In this document: positions 17,991 to 23,414 of the stretch, one piece after another
Position numbering within the stretch: position 1 is the stretch's first letter
How the letters are laid out: the number at the start of each line of letters is the position of its first letter
Assembly: GCA_027012915.1 (NCBI GenBank)
Contig: JALUYN010000030.1
Span: 1 to 23,414, forward strand
Origin: Cellvibrionaceae bacterium
GTDB taxonomy: Bacteria > Pseudomonadota > Gammaproteobacteria > Pseudomonadales > Cellvibrionaceae
Length of the DNA stretch: 23,414 bases
Direction: 5' to 3'
Made by a program: the position numbers and the translations under genes
The notes under the pieces: generated by a model
Seen by the model: the letters and a program-made list of their open reading frames with translations, nothing else
Database searches by the model: none
Told to the model about the DNA's origin: nothing

Positions 17991-18015
17991 CGCTCTGAGG
18001 CTCTGCTTCAGAGCG
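17991..18015 (-). repeat. Inverted repeat with two alternative pairings in the carboxylase gene gap
   Basis: CGCTCTGA (17991-17998) and TCAGAGCG (18008-18015) form a perfect 8-bp stem with a 9-base loop. Within it, GCTCTG (18000-18005) can instead pair with CAGAGC (18009-18014), so the two hairpins exclude each other. It lies 30 bases upstream of the biotin carboxylase start on the minus strand and has no T-run. Confidence 0.6.
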
Positions 18016-18041
18016 TATCTAAATATGTTGTCGACCTGCTA

Positions 18042-19721
18042 TTAGTGGAATTCCCGCTGTGGACCACTAAATGGCTCTGGCGTGTAGTGGCTCAAATGGA
18101 AATCCATTTGCTTACACAACACTTCACGCAAATCGGAAGGCATAACAATTTGAGAAATCGAACCCAGGTTCAAGGCTTCGTCGGGATTCATCAATTCCTT
18201 TTCATAGCGCTGTTTCAGCGCCGCTTCCTGCTCAGTCTGCCAGGCCATAACATCAGCTTCGGCATCGCCGGCTTTGAGGCGTTGCTTAACGGTGCCGCGA
18301 ATTTCTTTCAGTTCTTCCTTGTAGACAAACTCAACACCGGCAGGGCCCATAACCGCGACTCGAGTCGAGGGCAGTGCACAGACAAAATCAGCACCTGTGG
18401 GGTAGTTATTGTAGGAGGCGTAGGCGCCGCCGAAGGCGTTGCGCACAATCAACAGGAAGCGCGGGGTACGCAGATCGATGATGGCGTCCAGCATGGCGCG
18501 ACCGGCCTGAACAATACCACCGTGTTCCTGGTCAGTACCCGGGCGGAAGCCGGTGGTATCTTCCATAAAGATAATGGGAATATTGTAGAGGTTACAGAAG
18601 CGGATAAAACGAGCGTTTTTGTAGGCTGCATCGATATCGATTTGTCCGGAATCCACGGCTGAGTTATTGGCCACAAAACCGATGACGTTGCCGTTCATAC
18701 GGCCCAGGGCGCAGATGGTGTTGCGCGCACGATCCGGTTGAATCTCCAGAAAATCGCCGTGGTCGCACAGCTGTTGAATCATAATGCTGATGTCCAGTGG
18801 GGTGTTAAAGCCGCTGGGGGAGTTGAAGGCTTTCTTCAGCAGAATATCGATGTCCCAGGTTTTGCGATCCGCCGGGTCCGAAGAAGGCTGATGCGGAGCC
18901 AGTTCCGCATTGTTGCTCGGCAGGTAGTTCAGCAGTTCTTTTACCTTGCGCAAAGCTGCTACTTCGTCGGGTACTACGAAATCGGTAACACCGGTGGCGC
19001 TGTGGACGTTGGGGCCACCCAGTTCGTCCGCGGTAACGTCTTCGCCCAGTACGGACTTAACAACACCGGGACCGGTCAGGCCGAAGAAGGTTTCATTAGG
19101 TTGAATCAGGAAAGAGCCCTGACGCGGCAGATAGGAACCGCCGCCAGCGTTAAATCCGAACATACACATGATGGACGGAACCACACCGGAGATTTTGCGC
19201 AGAGCCGTAAACGCTTCTGCGTAGCCGTCCAACCCACCAACACCTGCGGGGACATAGGCGCCAGCGGAGTCGTTCATGCCTACGAGTGGAATCTTACGCT
19301 TACCGGCCAATTCAAACAGACGCGCTAGCTTGCCGCCGTTCGTGGCGTCCATGGAGCCGGCGCGAACGGTAAAGTCGTGCCCGTACACGGCTACGTCGCG
19401 GCCGTTGATTTTTACAATGGCGGTTACCAGTGACGCACCATCGAGGTTTTTACCCCAGTTTTGGTAGAGTACTTGTGGATCTTCGTCGGTCAGAACACTC
19501 AGGCGTTCCCAAATGGTCATGCGCTTTTTGGCGTGTTGACGCTCGATGCTTTTTACACCCGCGGCCTTGAAGGGCTTTTGGGTTAGCTCATAACCGTGCT
19601 TCAGGTTTTCTTCATAGAGACCTGGCTGGTAGGAAGCCTGGCCCGGGATGCTGAATTCCATCTCTTTGGTGTCGTCAAAGGGGTTGACCAAAGAGGCTTT
19701 AGGTTTGCTTGAGTTAGTCAT
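18042..19721 (-). CDS. Acyl-CoA carboxylase carboxyltransferase (beta) subunit, probable propionyl-CoA carboxylase
   Basis: This is a 559-residue crotonase-fold carboxyltransferase that moves the carboxyl group from carboxybiotin to an acyl-CoA, working with the alpha chain encoded 80 bases downstream. The N-lobe spans about 70-290, with oxyanion-hole region [10 protein letters not shown] (154-163) and [10 protein letters not shown] (190-199). The C-lobe spans about 300-545, with [16 protein letters not shown] (389-404) and [13 protein letters not shown] (427-439). It is longer than usual PccB (about 510) because of a 65-residue N-terminal extension. The usual GKLTARERI motif reads KRMTIWERL here. 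The residue after FGGAY is Ala435, where PccB commonly has Asp and ACC-type subunits a hydrophobic residue (from memory), so the substrate cannot be read from it. It heads the operon. Confidence 0.9.
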   Translation of the reverse strand: MTNSSKPKASLVNPFDDTKEMEFSIPGQASYQPGLYEENLKHGYELTQKPFKAAGVKSIERQHAKKRMTIWERLSVLTDEDPQVLYQNWGKNLDGASLVTAIVKINGRDVAVYGHDFTVRAGSMDATNGGKLARLFELAGKRKIPLVGMNDSAGAYVPAGVGGLDGYAEAFTALRKISGVVPSIMCMFGFNAGGGSYLPRQGSFLIQPNETFFGLTGPGVVKSVLGEDVTADELGGPNVHSATGVTDFVVPDEVAALRKVKELLNYLPSNNAELAPHQPSSDPADRKTWDIDILLKKAFNSPSGFNTPLDISIMIQQLCDHGDFLEIQPDRARNTICALGRMNGNVIGFVANNSAVDSGQIDIDAAYKNARFIRFCNLYNIPIIFMEDTTGFRPGTDQEHGGIVQAGRAMLDAIIDLRTPRFLLIVRNAFGGAYASYNNYPTGADFVCALPSTRVAVMGPAGVEFVYKEELKEIRGTVKQRLKAGDAEADVMAWQTEQEAALKQRYEKELMNPDEALNLGSISQIVMPSDLREVLCKQMDFHLSHYTPEPFSGPQREFH

Positions 19722-19755
19722 GCTTCTGAGTTTTCCAACTGAAAGTTGATGTTCG

Positions 19756-19819
19756 GGAGCAGTTGGCGACGCGAAAATCGGTGTTCATGCGCACATTTCA
19801 TGAACCGCCGGTCTGCTCC
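19756..19819 (-). promoter_or_regulatory. Nested inverted repeats in the predicted 5' leader
   Basis: Outer arms GGAGCAG (19756-19762) and CTGCTCC (19813-19819), middle arms GGCG (19765-19768) and CGCC (19806-19809), and inner arms GTTCATG (19783-19789) and CATGAAC (19799-19805) nest in order. They lie between the predicted transcription start (about 19828) and the ATG at 19721, so the mRNA leader could fold into one long irregular stem. I see no cobalamin-riboswitch B12 box. Confidence 0.45.
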
Positions 19820-19834
19820 GTTAAAGTGCACGAG

Positions 19835-19863
19835 ATAATAGAGGTGAATGTCTATCTTGTGAA
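19835..19863 (-). promoter_or_regulatory. Sigma70-type promoter of the carboxylase operon
   Basis: On the minus strand TTCACA (19863-19858) and TATTAT (19840-19835) are spaced by exactly 17 bases; each differs from consensus at one position. Transcription would begin near 19828 and give a leader of about 107 bases before the carboxyltransferase ATG. Confidence 0.68.
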
Positions 19864-19892
19864 TCGTCTGTTATGCTCATTGATTACCTTAA

Positions 19893-19905
19893 TTATGTTA
19901 CATAA
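19893..19905. promoter_or_regulatory. Operator-like palindrome upstream of the operon promoter
   Basis: TTATGTTACATAA is an odd palindrome with perfect 6-base arms. It is centred about 38 bp upstream of the -35 box, at roughly -71 from the predicted start, where an activator could bind. The cognate protein is not known. Confidence 0.4.
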
Positions 19906-20036
19906 CTCATTGTTTAATAAATATTAATGTAATGTTAAATATTCAAAAACATCACAAAAAATAATATTTACAGATCACAAATCCGCTCACGATAATGCAA
20001 AAAAGCTCAATTTATTAGGCAAAAATGGCCGCATCC

Positions 20037-20052
20037 GTGACCTAAAAGTCAC
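20037..20052. repeat. Inverted repeat GTGAC-N6-GTCAC
   Basis: Perfect 5-bp arms separated by CTAAAA lie 118 bp past the AraC-family gene stop. It may be an operator or a weak hairpin. The flanking CGTGA and TCACA are 8 apart, which does not fit the 6-base spacing of a CRP site. Confidence 0.35.
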
Positions 20053-20169
20053 AGAATGGCAGGGAAAATGATAGTCGCTATTGGTCGAGGTGCTTTGTTT
20101 TAGGCGACATTTTGACGCTTATTTGATCCAGTTCGGATTGCTCGGAAAGGAGGTTGGTGTCAGCGGCCC

Positions 20170-21180
20170 TTAGGATTTGGCCTGCTTCATGGCTCGGTAT
20201 TCCTTTGGTGTATAGCCTGTCCATTGCTTGAACGCACGAGTAAACACTCGGGGTTCGCTAAAATCCATTTTCTCTGCCACTTCGGCGATGCTGAGTGCGC
20301 GGTTGGAGAGTAGTTTGATGGCCAGATCATTGCGTAGGTTATTCTTGATCTGCTGGTAACTGGTACCTTCTTCTGAAAGGCGGCGTCGCAGGGTTTGCTC
20401 GCTGATATCCAGTTGCTGCGACAGTACGTCGGAGGTAGGGAGGGACAGTCCGTCGCCGGCTTTCTGAGACAACATCTGATTAATTCTTGCCGTCAGGCTA
20501 GTGTCTTCCCCGGGAATGGTGAGCATATCAATCGGCGCCCGGTGCAGAAATACCTCCAGTTCGCGGCGTGTCTTGATCAGAGGCAGTTCAAGGTAGCTGC
20601 GGTGAAACACCAGGCGGTTGAATTTACTCTTGGTGTAGGTTGGGCAGCGGTAGAGTAGCAGAAACTCTTCGCTGTCCAGGGGAGTGTAGTTGATGTAGGT
20701 GGCCAGTAGTTTAATGGGGCGGCCGATATACCAGCTGGCGAATCGATGCCAGATCACGTGCCAGTACTCAATAAAGAAGTGCTCGAAATCCAGCTCCTGG
20801 CGGCGAAACTCACTGGTGAAATAGACGCGGTCACCCTCGTAGGTAAGCGACATCTGGATTTCATCGGTGATCTGGTTGTAGAAGCGTATGCCGCGCGTCA
20901 GTAGGTCCTCCAGAGTTTCTCCGTAAGAGACCCATTCGGCCATTAAATCGAAGGTTCCCACCTTGCAGGGCTTTTCCGTAAAACCCATAAATTCATCATT
21001 GAGTTCCTTACCTATTAGGTCGTATAGTCGCGCCACCAAATGCACTGGTATACGAGCTTTGGGATCGGACAGCGGTTTTTCCGGTATGCGGGATTTGCGC
21101 AGTAGTGCTCTCGGGTCCAGGCCTTTGGCTTTGGCCCCGCCCAGGGCTGTGTGAATGTAATGCGTGCCGATTGTTGCCAT
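20170..21180 (-). CDS. AraC-family transcriptional regulator
   Basis: This is a 336-residue regulator. The N-terminal ~200 residues resemble the arabinose-binding-like domain of the OruR/VirS-type AraC branch, including GLDPRALLRKSRIPEKPL and an EYWHVIWHRFASWYIGRPI stretch. The C-terminus is an AraC DNA-binding domain with two helix-turn-helix units (about 240-330): DVLSQQLDISEQTLRRRLSE and SIAEVAEKMDFSEPRVFTRAF, ending in WTGYTPKEYR. Regulators of this branch often control catabolism of fatty acids, sterols or other acyl compounds. It lies on the same strand just upstream of the carboxylase operon and divergent from the methyl-accepting protein gene, so it may control either; the link is inference. 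The ATG has only a weak ribosome-binding site. Confidence 0.9.
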   Translation of the reverse strand: MATIGTHYIHTALGGAKAKGLDPRALLRKSRIPEKPLSDPKARIPVHLVARLYDLIGKELNDEFMGFTEKPCKVGTFDLMAEWVSYGETLEDLLTRGIRFYNQITDEIQMSLTYEGDRVYFTSEFRRQELDFEHFFIEYWHVIWHRFASWYIGRPIKLLATYINYTPLDSEEFLLLYRCPTYTKSKFNRLVFHRSYLELPLIKTRRELEVFLHRAPIDMLTIPGEDTSLTARINQMLSQKAGDGLSLPTSDVLSQQLDISEQTLRRRLSEEGTSYQQIKNNLRNDLAIKLLSNRALSIAEVAEKMDFSEPRVFTRAFKQWTGYTPKEYRAMKQAKS

Positions 21181-21263
21181 GGCTGGTTATTTAAGTAATA
21201 GCTGCGGACAGTTGTGGGAGAGAATTTTGCGAATCGCTGATTCTGGTGAGTCATCATACTGCA

Positions 21264-21279
21264 TCTGAAAATGATCACA
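21264..21279. promoter_or_regulatory. Possible CRP/Vfr-like site upstream of the AraC-family gene
   Basis: TCTGA-AAATGA-TCACA matches the CRP core TGTGA-N6-TCACA at nine of ten arm bases. A minus-strand -10-like TATGAT (21258-21253) lies next to it. Such matches occur by chance, so this is weak. Confidence 0.25.
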
Positions 21280-21336
21280 TAACCACATCTGTCGCCGGGT
21301 AATTATTTTCGGGCGCTGGTCGATACGGTAGATAAT

Positions 21337-21359
21337 GGAATCTCGCGTGCGAGACTTCC
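21337..21359. promoter_or_regulatory. Long palindrome between the divergent AraC and chemoreceptor genes
   Basis: TCTCGC (21341-21346), GT, GCGAGA (21349-21354) form a perfect inverted repeat. It is extended by GGAA (21337-21340) and TTCC (21356-21359) with one extra C, giving ten paired positions per arm. There is no T-run after it, so an operator or a leader hairpin for the chemoreceptor gene is more likely than a terminator. A -10-like GATAAT lies directly before it (21331-21336). Confidence 0.5.
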
Positions 21360-21437
21360 GGAGTGGCGTAGTGTGAAGGTGGCGTCCAAGCCATTTTTAG
21401 CTACTCTGAGTAAGGTATTTGTAAAAAGGACTCTTAT

Positions 21438-22619
21438 ATGCTGGCTTCGCTCAAAGGACAGATAGAGCCAAAAGTATGGGTGGCGGCCCAGGTCGTTTGC
21501 TGGGTGGTAGCATTACTGGCGGTGTGGCAGGGAAGTGCCATGGTCGCGATTATTGCGTTGATTTTGGGGCTGGCCGCACTGGCGATTCACGAACGATCCC
21601 GGGATGTGGCGACTGACGACAGCTCAGAATGTCTCGAGAAACAGCAGGGAGTGGAGTCTGATCTTGAATACCTCAGTAATGTCTTTGGCGTAACCTATGT
21701 GCAAATCAACGAAACCCTGGATGATATTAATCACGTCAAGAGCGTAGTCAGTAACGCCAGCGCCAAGCTCAATGACAGTTTGACCGGCTTGCGCGATGCC
21801 TCAGAAAGTCAGCAAGGCATGTTGGGAGATCTTGTTGGCAAGTTGCTGCAACTGGCGCACCACCAGGATGAAACAGGGGCTGAGCGTTCCTATTCCGATG
21901 AGTCCGAGAAAGTCGTGGCAACTCTGTTGCAGGCGCTTGAGGAAATATATACGGCCAGCCGCGAATCCAGCGAGCGTTTCGCCTCTATGTTGACCGTTAT
22001 TGGTACGGTAGAGGGATTGCTGACGGATATCGTCAATATCAACGCACAGACTAATCTGCTGGCTTTAAATGCCGCAATTGAAGCGGCTCGTGCTGGCGAG
22101 GCGGGTAGGGGGTTTGCCGTGGTGGCTGACGAAGTTCGCAACCTGTCGCGTCGTACCGAGGAATTCAGCGAGGAAATTCGCAACTGCATCACTCAGTTGT
22201 CGGGTGATATTGAGGCGATCAAAGGGAGTGTCGATACCGTCACCAATTTTGATGTCAGTGCTCAGGCCGAAGCGCAGATGAAAATTTCCGATATGTGGAA
22301 AGAGGTTGAAGGTTTGGCGGATAATGCCAGTCAAAGCTCTGAAGAAGTTTCACAGGTCGCATCGGAAATCGACAATATGATTGGCCAGAGCATCGTGCAG
22401 TTGCAGTTTGAGGATATCTCCATTCAGCAGTTACAGCAGCTGGTGGATCGCTTTGCAGTGATTCGCTCCTTAATGAAGGAGTCTGTGGACTACTGCACCA
22501 CCGAAGATCTGAATCACGAGCGCTTCGATCGTCTGCTCGGTGAGCTGCGCCACTTCAAGCACATTGCGGTGACCGAGGGGCAGGAGTCTATGGAGACCGG
22601 AGACGTGGATTTGTTCTAG
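21438..22619 (+). CDS. Small methyl-accepting chemotaxis-type protein without a sensor domain
   Basis: This is a 393-residue protein with two closely spaced membrane helices at the N-terminus (about residues 12-30 and 33-51), only a few residues apart, so there is no periplasmic sensor domain and no evident HAMP. A long helical region follows. The conserved signalling hairpin lies at about 198-240 ([20 protein letters not shown], then [18 protein letters not shown]), where CheA and CheW bind. The C-terminal arm contains [14 protein letters not shown], and the chain ends GDVDLF; no NWETF-type CheR-binding pentapeptide is present. GGAC lies upstream of the ATG. It could sense a cytoplasmic or membrane state through a partner. 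The pathway it feeds cannot be told from this window. Confidence 0.9.
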   Translation: MLASLKGQIEPKVWVAAQVVCWVVALLAVWQGSAMVAIIALILGLAALAIHERSRDVATDDSSECLEKQQGVESDLEYLSNVFGVTYVQINETLDDINHVKSVVSNASAKLNDSLTGLRDASESQQGMLGDLVGKLLQLAHHQDETGAERSYSDESEKVVATLLQALEEIYTASRESSERFASMLTVIGTVEGLLTDIVNINAQTNLLALNAAIEAARAGEAGRGFAVVADEVRNLSRRTEEFSEEIRNCITQLSGDIEAIKGSVDTVTNFDVSAQAEAQMKISDMWKEVEGLADNASQSSEEVSQVASEIDNMIGQSIVQLQFEDISIQQLQQLVDRFAVIRSLMKESVDYCTTEDLNHERFDRLLGELRHFKHIAVTEGQESMETGDVDLF

Positions 22620-22646
22620 GGCCTGTTTCAGTGGGTCTGATCGCTG

Positions 22647-23102
22647 TCAAAATATGCCCATGGCCAGCCCGGTGGCCATCATTTGTCCCAGTTCAAAGGC
22701 CTTGTCCAGATGCTCCTGTGTGATTTCCTTGCGTGCGATATAGGGTTCCGCCGCCTTCTTCATAGGATAGCCCTTGAGTATCCGGTCACACTCGCGGACT
22801 GCGCCGGTGCCATCGTTGCCGGCTGAGATTAGAAGGGCGTAGGGGCGATTGAGTTGATACGGCTCCGCGGGGTAGAACGTTCGGTCGTAGAAGTCTTTCA
22901 GAGCCCCGCTCATATAGCCAAAATTCTCTGGCGTCCCGAAGATAATGGCATCTGACCATAGCAAATCCTCCAGATCGCCGTCTTTTGCCATGATCAGGCG
23001 CGTATCTACGTCCGTTTCCGTTTGAGCTCCGCGCAGGGCGGCTTGCACCAGTTGCCCGGTATTCCCCGATTGCGTGTGATATAGAATCAACAGATGTTTC
23101 AT
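22647..23102 (-). CDS. Flavodoxin-like NAD(P)H-dependent oxidoreductase family protein
   Basis: This is a 151-residue single-domain flavodoxin fold. The FMN phosphate-binding loop is HTQSGNT (about residues 9-15). The flavin-side loop region is TPENFGYMSGALKDFYDRTFYP, and a third flavin contact lies near ISAGNDGTGAVRE. This fits the NADPH-dependent FMN reductase / WrbA-like superfamily, but the protein is shorter than WrbA (about 200). The physiological electron donor and acceptor are unknown. GAGG lies 5 bases before the ATG on the minus strand. It is convergent with the chemoreceptor gene (27-base gap) and divergent from comEC. Confidence 0.88.
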   Translation of the reverse strand: MKHLLILYHTQSGNTGQLVQAALRGAQTETDVDTRLIMAKDGDLEDLLWSDAIIFGTPENFGYMSGALKDFYDRTFYPAEPYQLNRPYALLISAGNDGTGAVRECDRILKGYPMKKAAEPYIARKEITQEHLDKAFELGQMMATGLAMGIF

Positions 23103-23174
23103 ACGACCTCGCTATGCCCGTTATGGACATTATGCCGGACTATTGCCAATTAATTCACTAGTGAGGGCGAAGCC

Positions 23175-23414
23175 GTGCTGGCCTGTGTCGTGGTAGTAGC
23201 TGCTGTGGCAATGATCAGTGCATTGCCGGTTCTGCCTTCACCATCGCTGCTGCTATCTGCCTTGATTGCCTGTGGTGTTTTGGGTGCACTTGGCCGGCTC
23301 GTGCCTGTGCTTGCCAGGTTTCGCCAGCTTTGGGGTTTCGCAATGTTGGCTCTATTTGCGGCTCTGTGGGCGACTTTCTGGGGACATCAGCGCTTGGATA
23401 ACCGCTTGAACGCT
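23175..23414 (+). CDS. comEC: ComEC/Rec2 family protein, N-terminal part only
   Basis: The frame opens with GTG at 23175, which has GAGG 8 bases upstream (23163-23166), and runs to the window edge for 80 codons; an in-frame stop at 23151 fixes the upstream limit. The fragment has two or three hydrophobic helices (starting VLACVVVVAAVAMISALPVL and, near the end, LWGFAMLALFAALWATFWG) and then HQRLDNRL. That is how the DUF4131 region of ComEC begins, before its competence domain. ComEC forms the inner-membrane DNA channel in natural transformation. The call rests on this short match and on the known lol-DUF2062-comEC neighbourhood, so it is probable rather than certain. Confidence 0.7.
   Translation, partial: MLACVVVVAAVAMISALPVLPSPSLLLSALIACGVLGALGRLVPVLARFRQLWGFAMLALFAALWATFWGHQRLDNRLNA

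Larger units (their letters stand above)
19722..20169. other. 448-bp gene-free AT-rich control region upstream of the carboxylase operon
   Basis: No credible open reading frame is seen. About 19840-20030 is clearly richer in A+T than its surroundings. It holds a good minus-strand promoter (19835-19863), a leader with nested inverted repeats (19756-19819), a palindrome (19893-19905), a direct repeat ATCACAAA at 19951-19958 and 19974-19981 (23-bp period), and a 5-bp-arm inverted repeat (20037-20052). Confidence 0.7.

Noticed and set aside
19722..19860. Cobalamin riboswitch in the leader of the B12-dependent operon
   Set aside because: The leader has nested stems, but I see no B12-box (GCCACTG-type) core or the long multi-branch layout of that riboswitch.
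20036..20053. CRP site at the CGTGA...TCACA inverted repeat
   Set aside because: The arms are 8 bases apart, not 6, so the spacing does not fit CRP. It is kept only as a generic inverted repeat.
1..23414. Mobile element, prophage, CRISPR, tRNA, rRNA or defence island
   Set aside because: No transposase, integrase, repeat-spacer pattern, cloverleaf or rRNA-like stretch was seen. All major frames are accounted for by chromosomal genes.

Overview
The window looks like chromosomal DNA of a marine-type gammaproteobacterium, probably in or near Cellvibrionales or Pseudomonadales. This rests on protein character and on two gene blocks that match Pseudomonas aeruginosa gene order as I remember it: folC-dedD-cvpA-purF-metZ, and lolC-lolD-lolE with a PilZ gene, a DUF2062 gene and comEC. 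No phage, transposon, CRISPR, tRNA or rRNA is visible. The genus is an inference; no search could be run.

Layout. Positions 1-5211 (+) hold a housekeeping run: 3' part of folC, dedD (SPOR domain), cvpA and purF, then a strong intrinsic terminator, then metZ. A MoxR-type AAA+ ATPase (5240-6157, +) follows without its usual DUF58 partner. Convergent to it, lolC-lolD-lolE (9451-6190, -) encodes the lipoprotein-releasing ABC transporter. Divergent from lolC is a two-gene unit: a PilZ protein with a long helical insert, overlapped by a small exported protein. A DUF2062 membrane protein (-) follows.

Positions 11229-19721 (-) are the metabolic heart: an acyl-CoA carboxyltransferase, an atypical 946-residue biotin carboxylase/biotin carrier protein, methylmalonyl-CoA epimerase, B12-dependent methylmalonyl-CoA mutase, and its GTPase chaperone MeaB. 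Together they make a complete propionyl-CoA to succinyl-CoA route, as used for odd-chain fatty acids, branched amino acids or sterol side chains. The propionyl-CoA specificity of the carboxylase is inferred from its neighbours. The 448-bp AT-rich region upstream carries a good sigma70-type promoter, operator-like repeats and a potentially structured 5' leader. Each intercistronic gap in the operon contains an inverted repeat, and the scpA-meaB one is a textbook terminator. An AraC-family regulator on the same strand lies upstream and is the natural candidate regulator.

The right end holds a small methyl-accepting protein with no sensor domain (21438-22619, +), a flavodoxin-like protein (-) and the start of comEC (23175 onward, +, cut by the window).

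No wholly new system is evident. The points most worth a second look are the divergent biotin-dependent carboxylase, the hairpin-punctuated propionate operon with its structured leader, and the PilZ/exported-protein pair.
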